DNA of 24,402 bases from CAYVKY01 sp964452115 (GTDB lineage: Bacteria; Bacteroidota; Ignavibacteria; Tepidaquicellales; Tepidaquicellaceae), in NCBI GenBank assembly GCA_964452115.1, contig CAYVKY010000018.1, positions 1-24,402 on the forward strand. Direction: 5' to 3'. This document shows, piece by piece, positions 15,644-23,236 of the stretch. Both the position numbers and the translations under genes were made by a program. Numbering within the stretch: the stretch's first letter is position 1; each line of letters starts with the position of its first letter. Below the pieces are notes generated by a model. That model worked only from the letters and a program-made list of their open reading frames with translations. It searched no databases and was not told the origin of the DNA.

Positions 15644-16318
15644 TTGAAAAAGTTTAAACTGATAATCATAACTTATCTGATGTTTTTTTCTGTTTATTCA
15701 TACGTATCACCACAGGTAATCAGCGTATCGGACAGCAGCGGCGTCACACCCGATTCAACAACAAATACTGAACAGACAATTTCCGCGGATGAGAATTTCG
15801 TTGCGCCTAAAATTATGGTCATCGGGCACTCGTGGGCATACGGTGCGTTCCACAATGACAGTTCGTATTTCAGCAGATACGGATTGCAGATTGATGAAAT
15901 CACAAAAGTAGGTACATCGCTTCAGTGGACGCTCGATAATTTAAAATCCGTCCGGGAAAATAAATATGATGCTATATGCATTTTTTCTGGAATTAATGAT
16001 TATCAAAGCGATGTAAATTATATGGCGGAAAAATTTCTACAGATATTTGAAGAAGGTTTCCGTAAAGCACCCGTGCTTTTTGTGTTTAATATTCCCGACT
16101 GGAGCCGTGCATCCGAGAAAGTGAAAGTGCTTAACGAATGGCTTACAGAAATGGGAAAGATAAATGAAGGACTAATAATTCTCGACATCAACAAAGAAGT
16201 TGAACTGCAGAAAAAAGACGGCTTCAAAATGTCCGCAGACGGGCTTCATCCCTCAGATTACGGAATAGTGAAGGATTTTTTCATTTATTTCGTTCAAAAA
16301 TATTACAATATTAAGTAA
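15644..16318 (+). CDS. Exported SGNH-like hydrolase with GHS in place of GDS
   Basis: A longer frame opens at 15446, but the TTG at 15644 gives a normal signal peptide (MKKFKLIIITYLMFFSVYSY) and removes a stretch of low-complexity translation. The 224-residue product has block I as IMVIGHSWAYG, with His62 where the family has Asp and the nucleophile Ser63 kept. Block III is FSGINDY with N118, and block V is ADGLHPSDYG with D199 and H202. Thus Ser, Asn and the Asp/His pair are present and only the GDS Asp is changed. It would act in the periplasm or at the surface. It diverges from the O-acylation operon and is followed after 18 bp by the prenyl synthase gene. It may be an esterase on the polymer acylated by the neighbouring genes; that is inference. 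Confidence 0.78.
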   Translation: MKKFKLIIITYLMFFSVYSYVSPQVISVSDSSGVTPDSTTNTEQTISADENFVAPKIMVIGHSWAYGAFHNDSSYFSRYGLQIDEITKVGTSLQWTLDNLKSVRENKYDAICIFSGINDYQSDVNYMAEKFLQIFEEGFRKAPVLFVFNIPDWSRASEKVKVLNEWLTEMGKINEGLIILDINKEVELQKKDGFKMSADGLHPSDYGIVKDFFIYFVQKYYNIK

Positions 16319-16336
16319 TAAATTTTTTAATTTTCA

Positions 16337-17323
16337 GTGCAGAATTACCAAAAAAAATACGATGAGTATCGCAGTCTCGTTGAATCGTATTTAAAAAATT
16401 CAGATATAAACACTCAGCCGGCAAGCCTGTATGAGCCGGTCAGGTATGTTATTTCAGGCGGCGGCAAGCGCCTCCGTCCGCTGCTTACGATGCTTTCGGC
16501 GGAAACATTCGGAGGCGACATAAATCAGGCGCTGGTTGCCGGAGCGGCAATCGAACTGCTTCATAATTTTACGCTTGTTCACGATGATATAATGGACAAT
16601 GCAAATGCAAGGCGCGGGAGACCGACAGTTCACAGGAAATGGAATTCCGACACTGCAATCCTTGCCGGAGACCAGCTGATTGCAATTGCTTATGATACTT
16701 TGCTTAATATTTCCTCAAAAAATTCAGGAAAGATTCTGAAAGTATTTACGAATGCAATAATTGAAGTATGCGAGGGACAAAGTTATGACAAGGATTTTGA
16801 AACTCAGAAAAATGTTTTAATGCAGGATTATCTTATGATGATAACTAAAAAGACCGCAAAGCTCCTTGAAGCCTGCACATTGACGGGCGGACTTATTGCT
16901 GATGCTTCCGATGAAGACCTTAAAAATCTCGGCGGTTACGCAATCAATCTCGGACTCGCATTTCAGATTCTTGACGACCTGCTTGACGTAACAGGCGACG
17001 AAAAAACTTTCGGAAAAATGACCGGAGGCGATATACGCGAAGGGAAAAAGACTTATCTTTATCTTAAAGCCTGCGAACTTGCAAGTGAAAAAAACGACAA
17101 AAATTTGCTGCTGAAAATTGCAGATAAAAACCCGGAAATAAAGGAAATTGAATTCGGACTGAAAATAAAAACTCTCTTCGAAAGGCTTGGTGTAATTTTA
17201 TCGGCGAAAGATGCGGTTGAATTTTATACTTCAGAAGCTAATAAATATCTGGATAATTTGTCCGTAAAAAACACTGAACAATTAAGATGGTTTGCAGGAA
17301 TGCTTTTAAATAGAAAATTCTGA
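16337..17323 (+). CDS. Trans-prenyl diphosphate synthase (farnesyl/geranylgeranyl type)
   Basis: The 328-residue protein has both Asp-rich motifs: HDDIMD (D83, D84, D87) followed by ARRGRPTVHR, and LDDLLD (D213, D214, D217). GGGKRLRP near residues 41-48 is the substrate-binding Lys/Arg region. These define an intact head-to-tail prenyl synthase, which joins isopentenyl diphosphate to an allylic diphosphate in the cytoplasm. The residue five before the first motif is Phe78; a bulky aromatic there usually limits the chain to short products, so FPP or GGPP is more likely than a long quinone side chain. The start is GTG at 16337, 18 bp after the SGNH-like gene, and no in-frame ATG is available nearby. 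The HPr gene follows after one base. Chain length needs a test; family is certain. Confidence 0.93.
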   Translation: MQNYQKKYDEYRSLVESYLKNSDINTQPASLYEPVRYVISGGGKRLRPLLTMLSAETFGGDINQALVAGAAIELLHNFTLVHDDIMDNANARRGRPTVHRKWNSDTAILAGDQLIAIAYDTLLNISSKNSGKILKVFTNAIIEVCEGQSYDKDFETQKNVLMQDYLMMITKKTAKLLEACTLTGGLIADASDEDLKNLGGYAINLGLAFQILDDLLDVTGDEKTFGKMTGGDIREGKKTYLYLKACELASEKNDKNLLLKIADKNPEIKEIEFGLKIKTLFERLGVILSAKDAVEFYTSEANKYLDNLSVKNTEQLRWFAGMLLNRKF

Positions 17324-17324
17324 C

Positions 17325-17591
17325 ATGATAGAAAAGGTTGTAAAAATTATTAATAATGCAGGTATGCACACCAGACCTGCATCTTCAATTGTAAAAATTG
17401 CCGCTAAATATAAATCCGATTTCATAATTTCTAAAGACGGATTTGAAGTAAACGGAAAAAGTATAATAGGCGTGATGACGCTCGCAGCAGAAAAAGGTTC
17501 ATTGCTGACATTGATTTTCAGCGGCTCCGATGAGGATGATATCTGCAGGGAAATAACCGATTTTTTTGAAAGGGGGTTTGATGAATTATAA
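17325..17591 (+). CDS. ptsH: HPr-family phosphocarrier protein
   Basis: This 88-residue protein has the active-site motif AGMHTRPAS with His15 and the regulatory motif NGKSIIGVMTLAA with Ser46 at the standard HPr positions. By family, His15 takes phosphate from PEP through enzyme I, and Ser46 is the target of HPr kinase/phosphorylase. The gene begins one base after the stop of the prenyl synthase and overlaps the following peptidase gene by 11 bp, so all three are co-translated. No enzyme I, enzyme II or HPr kinase gene is in the window. In organisms lacking sugar-transporting PTS components such an HPr can serve a purely regulatory chain. A Crh-like role is unlikely because His15 is kept. 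Confidence 0.93.
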   Translation: MIEKVVKIINNAGMHTRPASSIVKIAAKYKSDFIISKDGFEVNGKSIIGVMTLAAEKGSLLTLIFSGSDEDDICREITDFFERGFDEL

Positions 17592-18630
17592 ATCAATAAT
17601 AAGGAAAAATTATTTCAGAGTTCTTGTATTATTATTTATAATTCTTGTTCCGGTTTATTTTTTATTTCTTTCCAAAAATTCCAAAGGCAGCAATCTGACG
17701 AATGATGAAATGCCAAAGACATCTTTCGGCGGATATATGTATGACAGATTTGTGCCCGAGTTTATTACGTTTTCTGATACCGGCTTTTACAGCACATATA
17801 TCGAATTTAATGAAAAGGGTACAACTGAAAGTATTCCCAGAAAACTTTTTATCGCGCGGAAAAGCCAAAATGAAAATTATATAGTGTATAACGAAAAATT
17901 CCTGACCGTAGAATCGAAATCACAGAAGTTAACTCTCGTAAAAGTCAATTTTCCTTTTCTTAACAAAAAAGACAACCTGTATCCGTACCTGCATCCCCTG
18001 CTTGCAATCAAGATGCTGCATATATTTTCAAAAGTTAAATACATTCCCCGTTTTTCCGATGCTATGCGCAGCGACGAGCAGCAGAATAAATATAAAAGAA
18101 GAGGCTGGTCGAATGTAAGCCTGTCTCCTCACATGCTGGGACTTGCATTTGATATCGGAAAATTTTCGTGGGAAGATAAAAAACTGATACAGAAAATTAC
18201 CGAAGAACTTGGTTCAAAATTTCTGCAGCACGGAGGCAAAAGGAATAATCACATTCATATTCAGGAACAAAAAATCTGGGAAAACATAGCAGATAAAATA
18301 AAAATTGATTCGGTTTCAACGGCACTCACTCAGAAAATAACCGGCAATTATGCATTCTTTGAAGTTCAGAAACAGACAACGGCAGGTGCAGCACCGTCAT
18401 CTGCAAACCTTTTAAACATTTCATTTTATCCCGAAAAGAGCACAATACTGAAAGTTATTATCAGACGTTCCTTTTACGACAAAGCGTGTGAACTTACAAC
18501 GGGCGTTTTTGAAAGCGGCAAACAGCGGACATTTTCGCTGAGCTATGACTTTCTTCCCGCAGGAAATTATATTGCAAGCGTTTATCTGAACGATAAACTT
18601 GTTCTTACAAAAACGATTATTAAAGTTTAA
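17581..18630 (+). CDS. Membrane-anchored M15-like (VanY/DUF5715-type) peptidase
   Basis: I start the gene at the ATG at 17581, which has AAAGGGGG about five bases upstream inside the HPr gene, rather than at a TTG at 17566. The 349-residue product has one membrane helix (about 13-30) and a periplasmic part. Motifs SPHMLGLAFDIG (H184 and D191) and NNHIHIQ (H224 and H226) match the SxHxxGxAxD and HxH zinc-binding pattern of M15 D-alanyl-D-alanine peptidases; RFSDAMRSDEQQ before them fits the substrate-site Arg/Ser of that family. The C-terminal 110 residues are beta-rich and may be a wall- or protein-binding domain. Likely role is trimming of peptidoglycan stem peptides. Its stop overlaps the tadA stop on the other strand. 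Confidence 0.8.
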   Translation: MNYKSIIRKNYFRVLVLLFIILVPVYFLFLSKNSKGSNLTNDEMPKTSFGGYMYDRFVPEFITFSDTGFYSTYIEFNEKGTTESIPRKLFIARKSQNENYIVYNEKFLTVESKSQKLTLVKVNFPFLNKKDNLYPYLHPLLAIKMLHIFSKVKYIPRFSDAMRSDEQQNKYKRRGWSNVSLSPHMLGLAFDIGKFSWEDKKLIQKITEELGSKFLQHGGKRNNHIHIQEQKIWENIADKIKIDSVSTALTQKITGNYAFFEVQKQTTAGAAPSSANLLNISFYPEKSTILKVIIRRSFYDKACELTTGVFESGKQRTFSLSYDFLPAGNYIASVYLNDKLVLTKTIIKV

Positions 18631-19100
18631 TTCCCCGTAATATTTCTTTTTCCGCTGAAAAAATTATCCAGCAGACTCCGGCTCATATTATCAAGAATTC
18701 CACCGTAAACACTGAGCGTGTGATTCAGTCTTTTATTTTCGGTTATGTTCATAACACTCCCGCAGGCACCGGCTTTCGGGTCATAAGCACCAAAATAAAG
18801 GTTTGATATCTTCGACAGAACGATTGCACCTGCACACATCGCACACGGCTCGAGCGTTACATACATCGAGCAGCCTTCGAGAACTTTCGAGCTGAGATTT
18901 TCCGATGCCGATGTGATTGCCATAAGTTCGGCGTGAGCAGTTGCATCCCTCAATGTTTCGACAAGATTATGCGATTTTGCAATGATTCTGTTTTTGAATA
19001 CGATGATGCACCCGACCGGAACCTCACCTTCATCGAAAGCCTTTTCTGCTTCGCTCAGCGCTGCCATCATCCACTTCAGATGTATATTTTCATCATCCAT
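18627..19100 (-). CDS. tadA: tRNA-specific adenosine deaminase
   Basis: The 157-residue protein carries the zinc and catalytic motifs of the deaminase fold: TAHAEL (His56 and the proton-shuttling Glu58) and EPCAMCAGAI (Cys86 and Cys89). VPVGCIIV at 28-35 and the PKAGACGSV stretch are typical of TadA rather than of free cytidine or guanine deaminases. It converts the wobble adenosine of tRNA-Arg(ACG) to inosine and is normally essential. It is the last gene of the minus-strand operon and overlaps the preceding gene by 8 bp. Its stop codon shares the bases TTAA with the convergent peptidase gene, leaving no room for a terminator between them. Confidence 0.95.
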   Translation of the reverse strand: MDDENIHLKWMMAALSEAEKAFDEGEVPVGCIIVFKNRIIAKSHNLVETLRDATAHAELMAITSASENLSSKVLEGCSMYVTLEPCAMCAGAIVLSKISNLYFGAYDPKAGACGSVMNITENKRLNHTLSVYGGILDNMSRSLLDNFFSGKRNITGN

Positions 19101-20175
19101 TCTGCTTCTTCATGAATTGAGAAAAAGTTAAAAATTTTATTCCGGACTTTTCCATATCGGCAACCGTCTTTATAAAATCGCCGAAGGATGCCGGCGGGAC
19201 AGAGATAAGATATATGCGGGGATTTGATGAGCGGTTCCTTGACTGAAGTATTAACTCTTTAAGTACGCCGGAAATTTTTTTGTCTTTGATTTGAGAATCA
19301 GAAACTTTTGTAAACACTGTATCACGGAAAACATATCCCCTGCATTTTGTGAGTTCGTCTATAAATTCCTTTTCAAAATCGAGTGCATTATGCGGATTTG
19401 AAAATATTATCGCTTTGTTTTTATCATAATCCGTGCAAAGGCTGTAAACTTTTGAAATCCAGTCTTTGTCTTTGCGGATATCCGATTCATAGTCTTCCGT
19501 TCTGCCAATTTCAGGATATAAAATATAATCTTTTTTCGAATCAATCACAGCCGCCTGAAGGTCCAACCTGTCAAGACTTAAGGGCATTACGACACTGTAA
19601 GCGTACTGTGAACTAAGCACTTTTGAAATATCTTCCGGTTTGTAATCGTTCAGTTTATTAATTATCAGACAGATTTTATCGTCATCCCGTTTTAAATTTT
19701 CATCGTAATAAAAATTGACAAAATAATTCGTTTTAAGTCCGCTCACGGTCAGCTTTGTGTTTCCCGTTTCAAATTCTTCTTCTGCGGAAAAATTTACATC
19801 TTCAACCTGAACATAATAATTAATATCAGCGATTATTTCGGGAACCGAAATGTCTTTCGGTATATACACATATTTATTTCCGTCAGGATTTGATTTTTTA
19901 TTCTTGTCTTTTTGAGTTTGTTTTGCCGCCTGTTGAATCCAGTCCTTTTTTATCCCAAAGCCGTAAAGCACCGAATCTATTCTTGAATAGATATATTTTA
20001 TTTCGGCCGCCTCATCATTTTTGAAAACAGATTTCTTTATCAGATTTTCCTTCTTGATTCCGGCATATTGTTCATCAGCCGGTTTCGGTGTTATGACAAT
20101 TTTAAGGATGAATAAAACTATTGTAAGTGTAAGTAGAATTCCCGCTGCTATAATTTTTTTCTGAAGTCTGCTCAA
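19093..20175 (-). CDS. Membrane-anchored divergent polysaccharide deacetylase-like protein (YibQ/DUF610-type)
   Basis: The 360-residue product has an N-terminal membrane helix (about 8-28), a charged linker, and a C-terminal half that recalls the divergent polysaccharide deacetylase family: KICLIINKLN at 167-176 in place of the usual first strand ending in Asp, YAYSVVMPLS at 191-200, an acidic YPEIGRTEDYESD segment near 220-232, and CRGYVFRDTVFTKVS at 278-292. The canonical first DD pair of active deacetylases is not visible, so catalysis is doubtful. The start is TTG at 20175 with GAGG seven bases upstream, and the gene lies 10 bp after the aldo/keto reductase gene. An envelope role is likely. 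The family link rests on pattern only. Confidence 0.6.
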   Translation of the reverse strand: MSRLQKKIIAAGILLTLTIVLFILKIVITPKPADEQYAGIKKENLIKKSVFKNDEAAEIKYIYSRIDSVLYGFGIKKDWIQQAAKQTQKDKNKKSNPDGNKYVYIPKDISVPEIIADINYYVQVEDVNFSAEEEFETGNTKLTVSGLKTNYFVNFYYDENLKRDDDKICLIINKLNDYKPEDISKVLSSQYAYSVVMPLSLDRLDLQAAVIDSKKDYILYPEIGRTEDYESDIRKDKDWISKVYSLCTDYDKNKAIIFSNPHNALDFEKEFIDELTKCRGYVFRDTVFTKVSDSQIKDKKISGVLKELILQSRNRSSNPRIYLISVPPASFGDFIKTVADMEKSGIKFLTFSQFMKKQNG

Positions 20176-20185
20176 TGTTATACCT

Positions 20186-21658
20186 CTATAGTTCCGCCTT
20201 GCTTATATTTTCTTTTACCATTTGCTCTTTTATGCGCTTCAGAATTTTTGAATAATTTCCGATGCGGTTTGATGCGAAGTCATTCTGAATACGGAGAATT
20301 TCTTCGATATATTTTTCCTTTCTGGCGCCCGTCAGAACGTAATCCACGCCGTCCACCGACCTTATCAGAAGCAATGCTTTCTGTGAAAGCGACAGGCTCC
20401 CGTATTCTGAATCGTACATCGAGTTCAGGATATCGTTAATAAACGAATTTTTTTCATTGGCAATCGTTTTGTAATAGTCGCCTATATTATCAAGCAGAAT
20501 ACGGATACAGTGAATGTAATTGTTAAAAGATTTTTCCACATTTGCGGGTATCGAAGAATCCGAAAAATAGTCTTTCAGAAAATTAATCCTCGGAATAAAA
20601 TAATTTTCAACAACATCATTGAAATACTCAATCGAACCGAATTTACTCCAATGCTCGCTCAAACGCACGGCGATGTCAATTATTTTCTGAATTTTTCTGA
20701 TATCTTCCGTTCCCATATCGGAAGCAGGAAGAATTTCGTCCCTGAATTCATCTTCGAGATTTGCAGTGTAAATAATTCTTTTCTTCAGGTCATCGGAGAT
20801 ATATCCGTCCGTAAGATAATCTGCAAGGCGCATAATGCCCTTATTTGTGATGCAGTTGAAAGGCCTGTTAATCAGAGTTTTGATTTTCTTTTTAGTGGCA
20901 AGTTCAAGAAGAGTCTTTGAATTCGAATGCTGATTTTTTTCAAAGAATGCTTCACTCTCGATAAGATTAAACGGGAACTCAATGTATTTAAAATGGTTAT
21001 CGGATGAAATTTTATCCGCAATATCAATCACTCTTTCTAATGAAACAAAATCAGATTTTGCCGAACTAAGAGGAAATGTATTTGAAGAAATTCCGTAATA
21101 CCTGATTGCCCCTGACCTGACTTTTTCTTCAAGGAATTCGAACGCTTTCCTGATTCTTGAATAAAACTCGGTCTTTATGTCGGTGTCTGAAATCACGTTA
21201 TTTGAATTGAAAGCCCAGCCGAGAAAATATTCGGGATTATGCAATAGATAAACATCAATGTATCTGCCTTTTGTATTCGGAAAGAGCCTGTTCAGCTGTA
21301 TATCAATCTGCTTTTTCAGAAAATCGGGATGAATGCAGTGCCAAAGTCCGCCTGAATATTCCACAACATCAGGGAAAGGTGTTCCGGAATTCTTTTTTTC
21401 TCTGGCTTCGTTATACATTTCGCCCTGAATATATCCGCCTTTCGTAACAAGAGTAATATCGGCGCGTGAAATTTTATTCTCGCTTATGAGGTCGGAAATC
21501 ACCTGTCCCGTAAGAATTTCGCTCTGCCCGTGATAATAGTTCGATGAAGTATCTATAAGCCTGACACCGCCGAGAAGCGCTTTGTACATAGACTTGTAAT
21601 GCTCTTCATTTTTATTGTTCACACGATATGTTCCGAAGCCGAATTTTGCTGTTTTCAT
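20186..21658 (-). CDS. Aldo/keto reductase with a large helical insertion
   Basis: The 490-residue protein begins FGFGTYRV and has the AKR tetrad in order: D36 in LIDTSSN, Y41 (or Y42), K73 in LVTKGG and H140 in YLLHNPEY. RYYGISSN near 186-193 is the usual strand after the catalytic His. The C-terminal NADPH-binding end is recognisable as SLSQKALLLIRSVDGVDYVLTG. Between roughly residues 285 and 435 lies an acidic, helical insertion with no AKR equivalent, making the protein about 150 residues longer than normal. It is a cytoplasmic NAD(P)H-dependent carbonyl reductase by family; substrate unknown. The start ATG lies 18 bp after the DUF2721 gene. Confidence 0.85.
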   Translation of the reverse strand: MKTAKFGFGTYRVNNKNEEHYKSMYKALLGGVRLIDTSSNYYHGQSEILTGQVISDLISENKISRADITLVTKGGYIQGEMYNEAREKKNSGTPFPDVVEYSGGLWHCIHPDFLKKQIDIQLNRLFPNTKGRYIDVYLLHNPEYFLGWAFNSNNVISDTDIKTEFYSRIRKAFEFLEEKVRSGAIRYYGISSNTFPLSSAKSDFVSLERVIDIADKISSDNHFKYIEFPFNLIESEAFFEKNQHSNSKTLLELATKKKIKTLINRPFNCITNKGIMRLADYLTDGYISDDLKKRIIYTANLEDEFRDEILPASDMGTEDIRKIQKIIDIAVRLSEHWSKFGSIEYFNDVVENYFIPRINFLKDYFSDSSIPANVEKSFNNYIHCIRILLDNIGDYYKTIANEKNSFINDILNSMYDSEYGSLSLSQKALLLIRSVDGVDYVLTGARKEKYIEEILRIQNDFASNRIGNYSKILKRIKEQMVKENISKAEL

Positions 21659-21676
21659 TTTTCCGAATAGGTTTTT

Positions 21677-22156
21677 TTATTCATCAGCTCTCACGTCAAT
21701 TAATACAACTTTATAACCCTTTATTGTTTCGAGCAGTACATATACAAGTCCGATTGCCACTGATATCATTCCAAGCACAAATGTTACGACTTTTATATAA
21801 TCCAGAAATTTCGCAGTTATGATGAATTCAACTCCGATAAATAATGACGTGCTTACAAAAAGTAATATCCCCGTTGAATAAAATATTATTACATTACGCA
21901 CGAGACGAAGCCTGTCCATTAAATCGTCCAGCTGTTTAAGCACGCTCTGAAGCCTTATGGTTTCCATATATTCAAGACGTTTTACATCACGCATTTTCAT
22001 CATAAGCCTGCGCTTTTCCTCATTCAGCAATCGAATCCTGTTTGTAATTGAAGCGTGTTTATTCGTAATTCCCAAAAGCAGCAGCCCGCACGCTGAAATC
22101 ATCACTGCAGGTGCAAGCATCAACTGAATTATTTTATAAAAATCCTCTAAATTCAT
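21677..22156 (-). CDS. DUF2721 family membrane protein
   Basis: This 159-residue protein matches the DUF2721 layout: an N-terminal helix with IQLMLAPAVMISACGLLLLG (residues 10-29), a charged cytoplasmic stretch ITNRIRLLNEEKRRL and a longer helical hairpin loop, then two further membrane helices at about 88-106 and 118-142. The family is widespread in bacteria and has no proven function. It is the first gene of the operon that runs through the aldo/keto reductase to tadA. Upstream lies the repeat-rich non-coding region, which must contain the promoter. Confidence 0.85.
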   Translation of the reverse strand: MNLEDFYKIIQLMLAPAVMISACGLLLLGITNKHASITNRIRLLNEEKRRLMMKMRDVKRLEYMETIRLQSVLKQLDDLMDRLRLVRNVIIFYSTGILLFVSTSLFIGVEFIITAKFLDYIKVVTFVLGMISVAIGLVYVLLETIKGYKVVLIDVRADE

Positions 22157-22694
22157 TTCATATATTTATATAAAGTAAATTTATTATCAAATTTTAACAA
22201 TTCAAATATAAATACTTTGTTTAATATACAATGTTCAATGAGCAATGAATACCCCGGTGAACGTGCATCTGTCCAAAATAAAATACTAATCAAGTAATTT
22301 TCTTCCTCACCCCCGTAGGGGGTGAAATGTCTGTAGATATTGAATACACAGCGTAGAATACCCCGTAGGGGTTTGATGTTTTTAACGGATGGATTATTTA
22401 ATTTATGCATAATCCATTAAAATAAATTGTTCGTCATATTCAATGTTAAATTGAATTAATAATTCTATATTATTGTATGGAAAAAATTATATATAAACAT
22501 AAAACCCCTACGGGGTAAACAGACTTAGAAATCTCGGAGCTACAAACATTTCACCGCTACGCGGTGAGGAAAGATTATTACTACTGGGTGAAGAAAAAAT
22601 TAAAACTGATTATTACTTTATTTTGGACAGATGTGTTTTACACTTAACTGTTAATTCCTTTTTCAGTTGTAAAAAATAAATAATTTATCAATAT
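22157..22694. other. Non-coding region of about 540 bp, dominated by a nested repeat element
   Basis: No believable gene lies here. A frame at 22153-22410 on the minus strand only translates the palindromes. The region separates the divergent DUF2721 operon and the lipoprotein gene, and the ends of it must hold the promoters of both. Confidence 0.7.
22266..22633. repeat. 368-bp nested inverted-repeat element with four REP-like palindromes
   Basis: The ends are a perfect 17-bp inverted repeat, CATCTGTCCAAAATAAA at 22266-22282 and its complement at 22617-22633. Inside lie a second inverted pair (22303-22330 and 22546-22571, sharing ACATTTCACC and TGAGGAA around their palindromes) and a third (22360-22372 and 22504-22516). 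The four palindromes are CACCCCC-GTA-GGGGGTG (22308-22324), ACCCC-GTA-GGGGT (22360-22372), ACCCC-TAC-GGGGT (22504-22516) and CACCGC-TAC-GCGGTG (22552-22566). The whole can fold into one long cruciform. It looks like a non-autonomous mobile element or a double REP unit. Confidence 0.8.
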
Positions 22695-22715
22695 TTGAAA
22701 AATTTAAATCAGTAC

Positions 22716-23117
22716 ATGAAGAAACTTTATTTAGCATCACTTATAATCATAGCACTCACCAGCTTTTATTGCAGTAAATCGGATTACTGGGAAATAATAG
22801 ATGTATCTCAGGAAGGGCACAAATTTTATTACGACCCGCGTACAATCGTTCAGACGCCTGACAGCACAATTGTCCTTGAAAAAACCGAATATTCATCACC
22901 TCAGAAAATCGGAGATAAATATTCCAAACTTCTCGTGGAAAAAAATGTGTATTACTGTAAAACAAAACAAATGAAGAATCTTCTGGCAATCGTATACTTT
23001 GAAGACGGAACGAAGCAGGATATTCTGTATCCCGAAGAAGTGAAACCTATCGAAACCGGAGGTTCTCAGGAAAAAATATTCAATTTTATCTGCTCACTGC
23101 AAGGCAAAGGGAAATAG
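22716..23117 (+). CDS. Small lipoprotein of the surface-adhesin E type
   Basis: I start at the ATG at 22716, giving 133 residues with a lipoprotein-like leader (MKKLYLASLIIIALTSFYC) and Cys19 as the probable lipidated residue, although FY before the Cys is a loose lipobox. A TTG seven codons upstream would only add hydrophilic residues before the leader. The mature part has DYWEII, HKFYYDPRTIV, VYYCKTKQ, IVYFEDGT and a C-terminal PIETGGSQEKIFNFIC. That is the pattern of adhesin-E-like proteins: a small beta-sheet domain with two Cys (in YYC and FIC) that may form a disulfide. Location would be the periplasm or outer membrane. Family call inferred from motif order. Confidence 0.72.
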   Translation: MKKLYLASLIIIALTSFYCSKSDYWEIIDVSQEGHKFYYDPRTIVQTPDSTIVLEKTEYSSPQKIGDKYSKLLVEKNVYYCKTKQMKNLLAIVYFEDGTKQDILYPEEVKPIETGGSQEKIFNFICSLQGKGK

Positions 23118-23236
23118 TATATTCTGCAATGTTAATGTAATCATTGTTAGTAGCAATTTTTTTACTTGAATTTAATATTTCATAGTTTTAATTTACATAA
23201 AAAGTCACATCAATTTTAAAAATAAATTTTATTCCT

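Noticed and set aside
20510..20920. Plus-strand frame of 136 codons
   Set aside because: It is antisense to the aldo/keto reductase insertion, with no recognisable domain or upstream ribosome site.
22153..22410. Minus-strand frame of 85 codons upstream of the DUF2721 gene
   Set aside because: It only translates the palindromes and the terminal inverted repeat of the repeat element, has no domain or ribosome-binding site, and overlaps the next start.
22667..22697. Bacteroidota-type promoter (TTG, 20 bp, AATATTTG) before the lipoprotein gene
   Set aside because: The second element has one mismatch to TAnnTTTG, and such short matches are common in AT-rich DNA; not strong enough to list.
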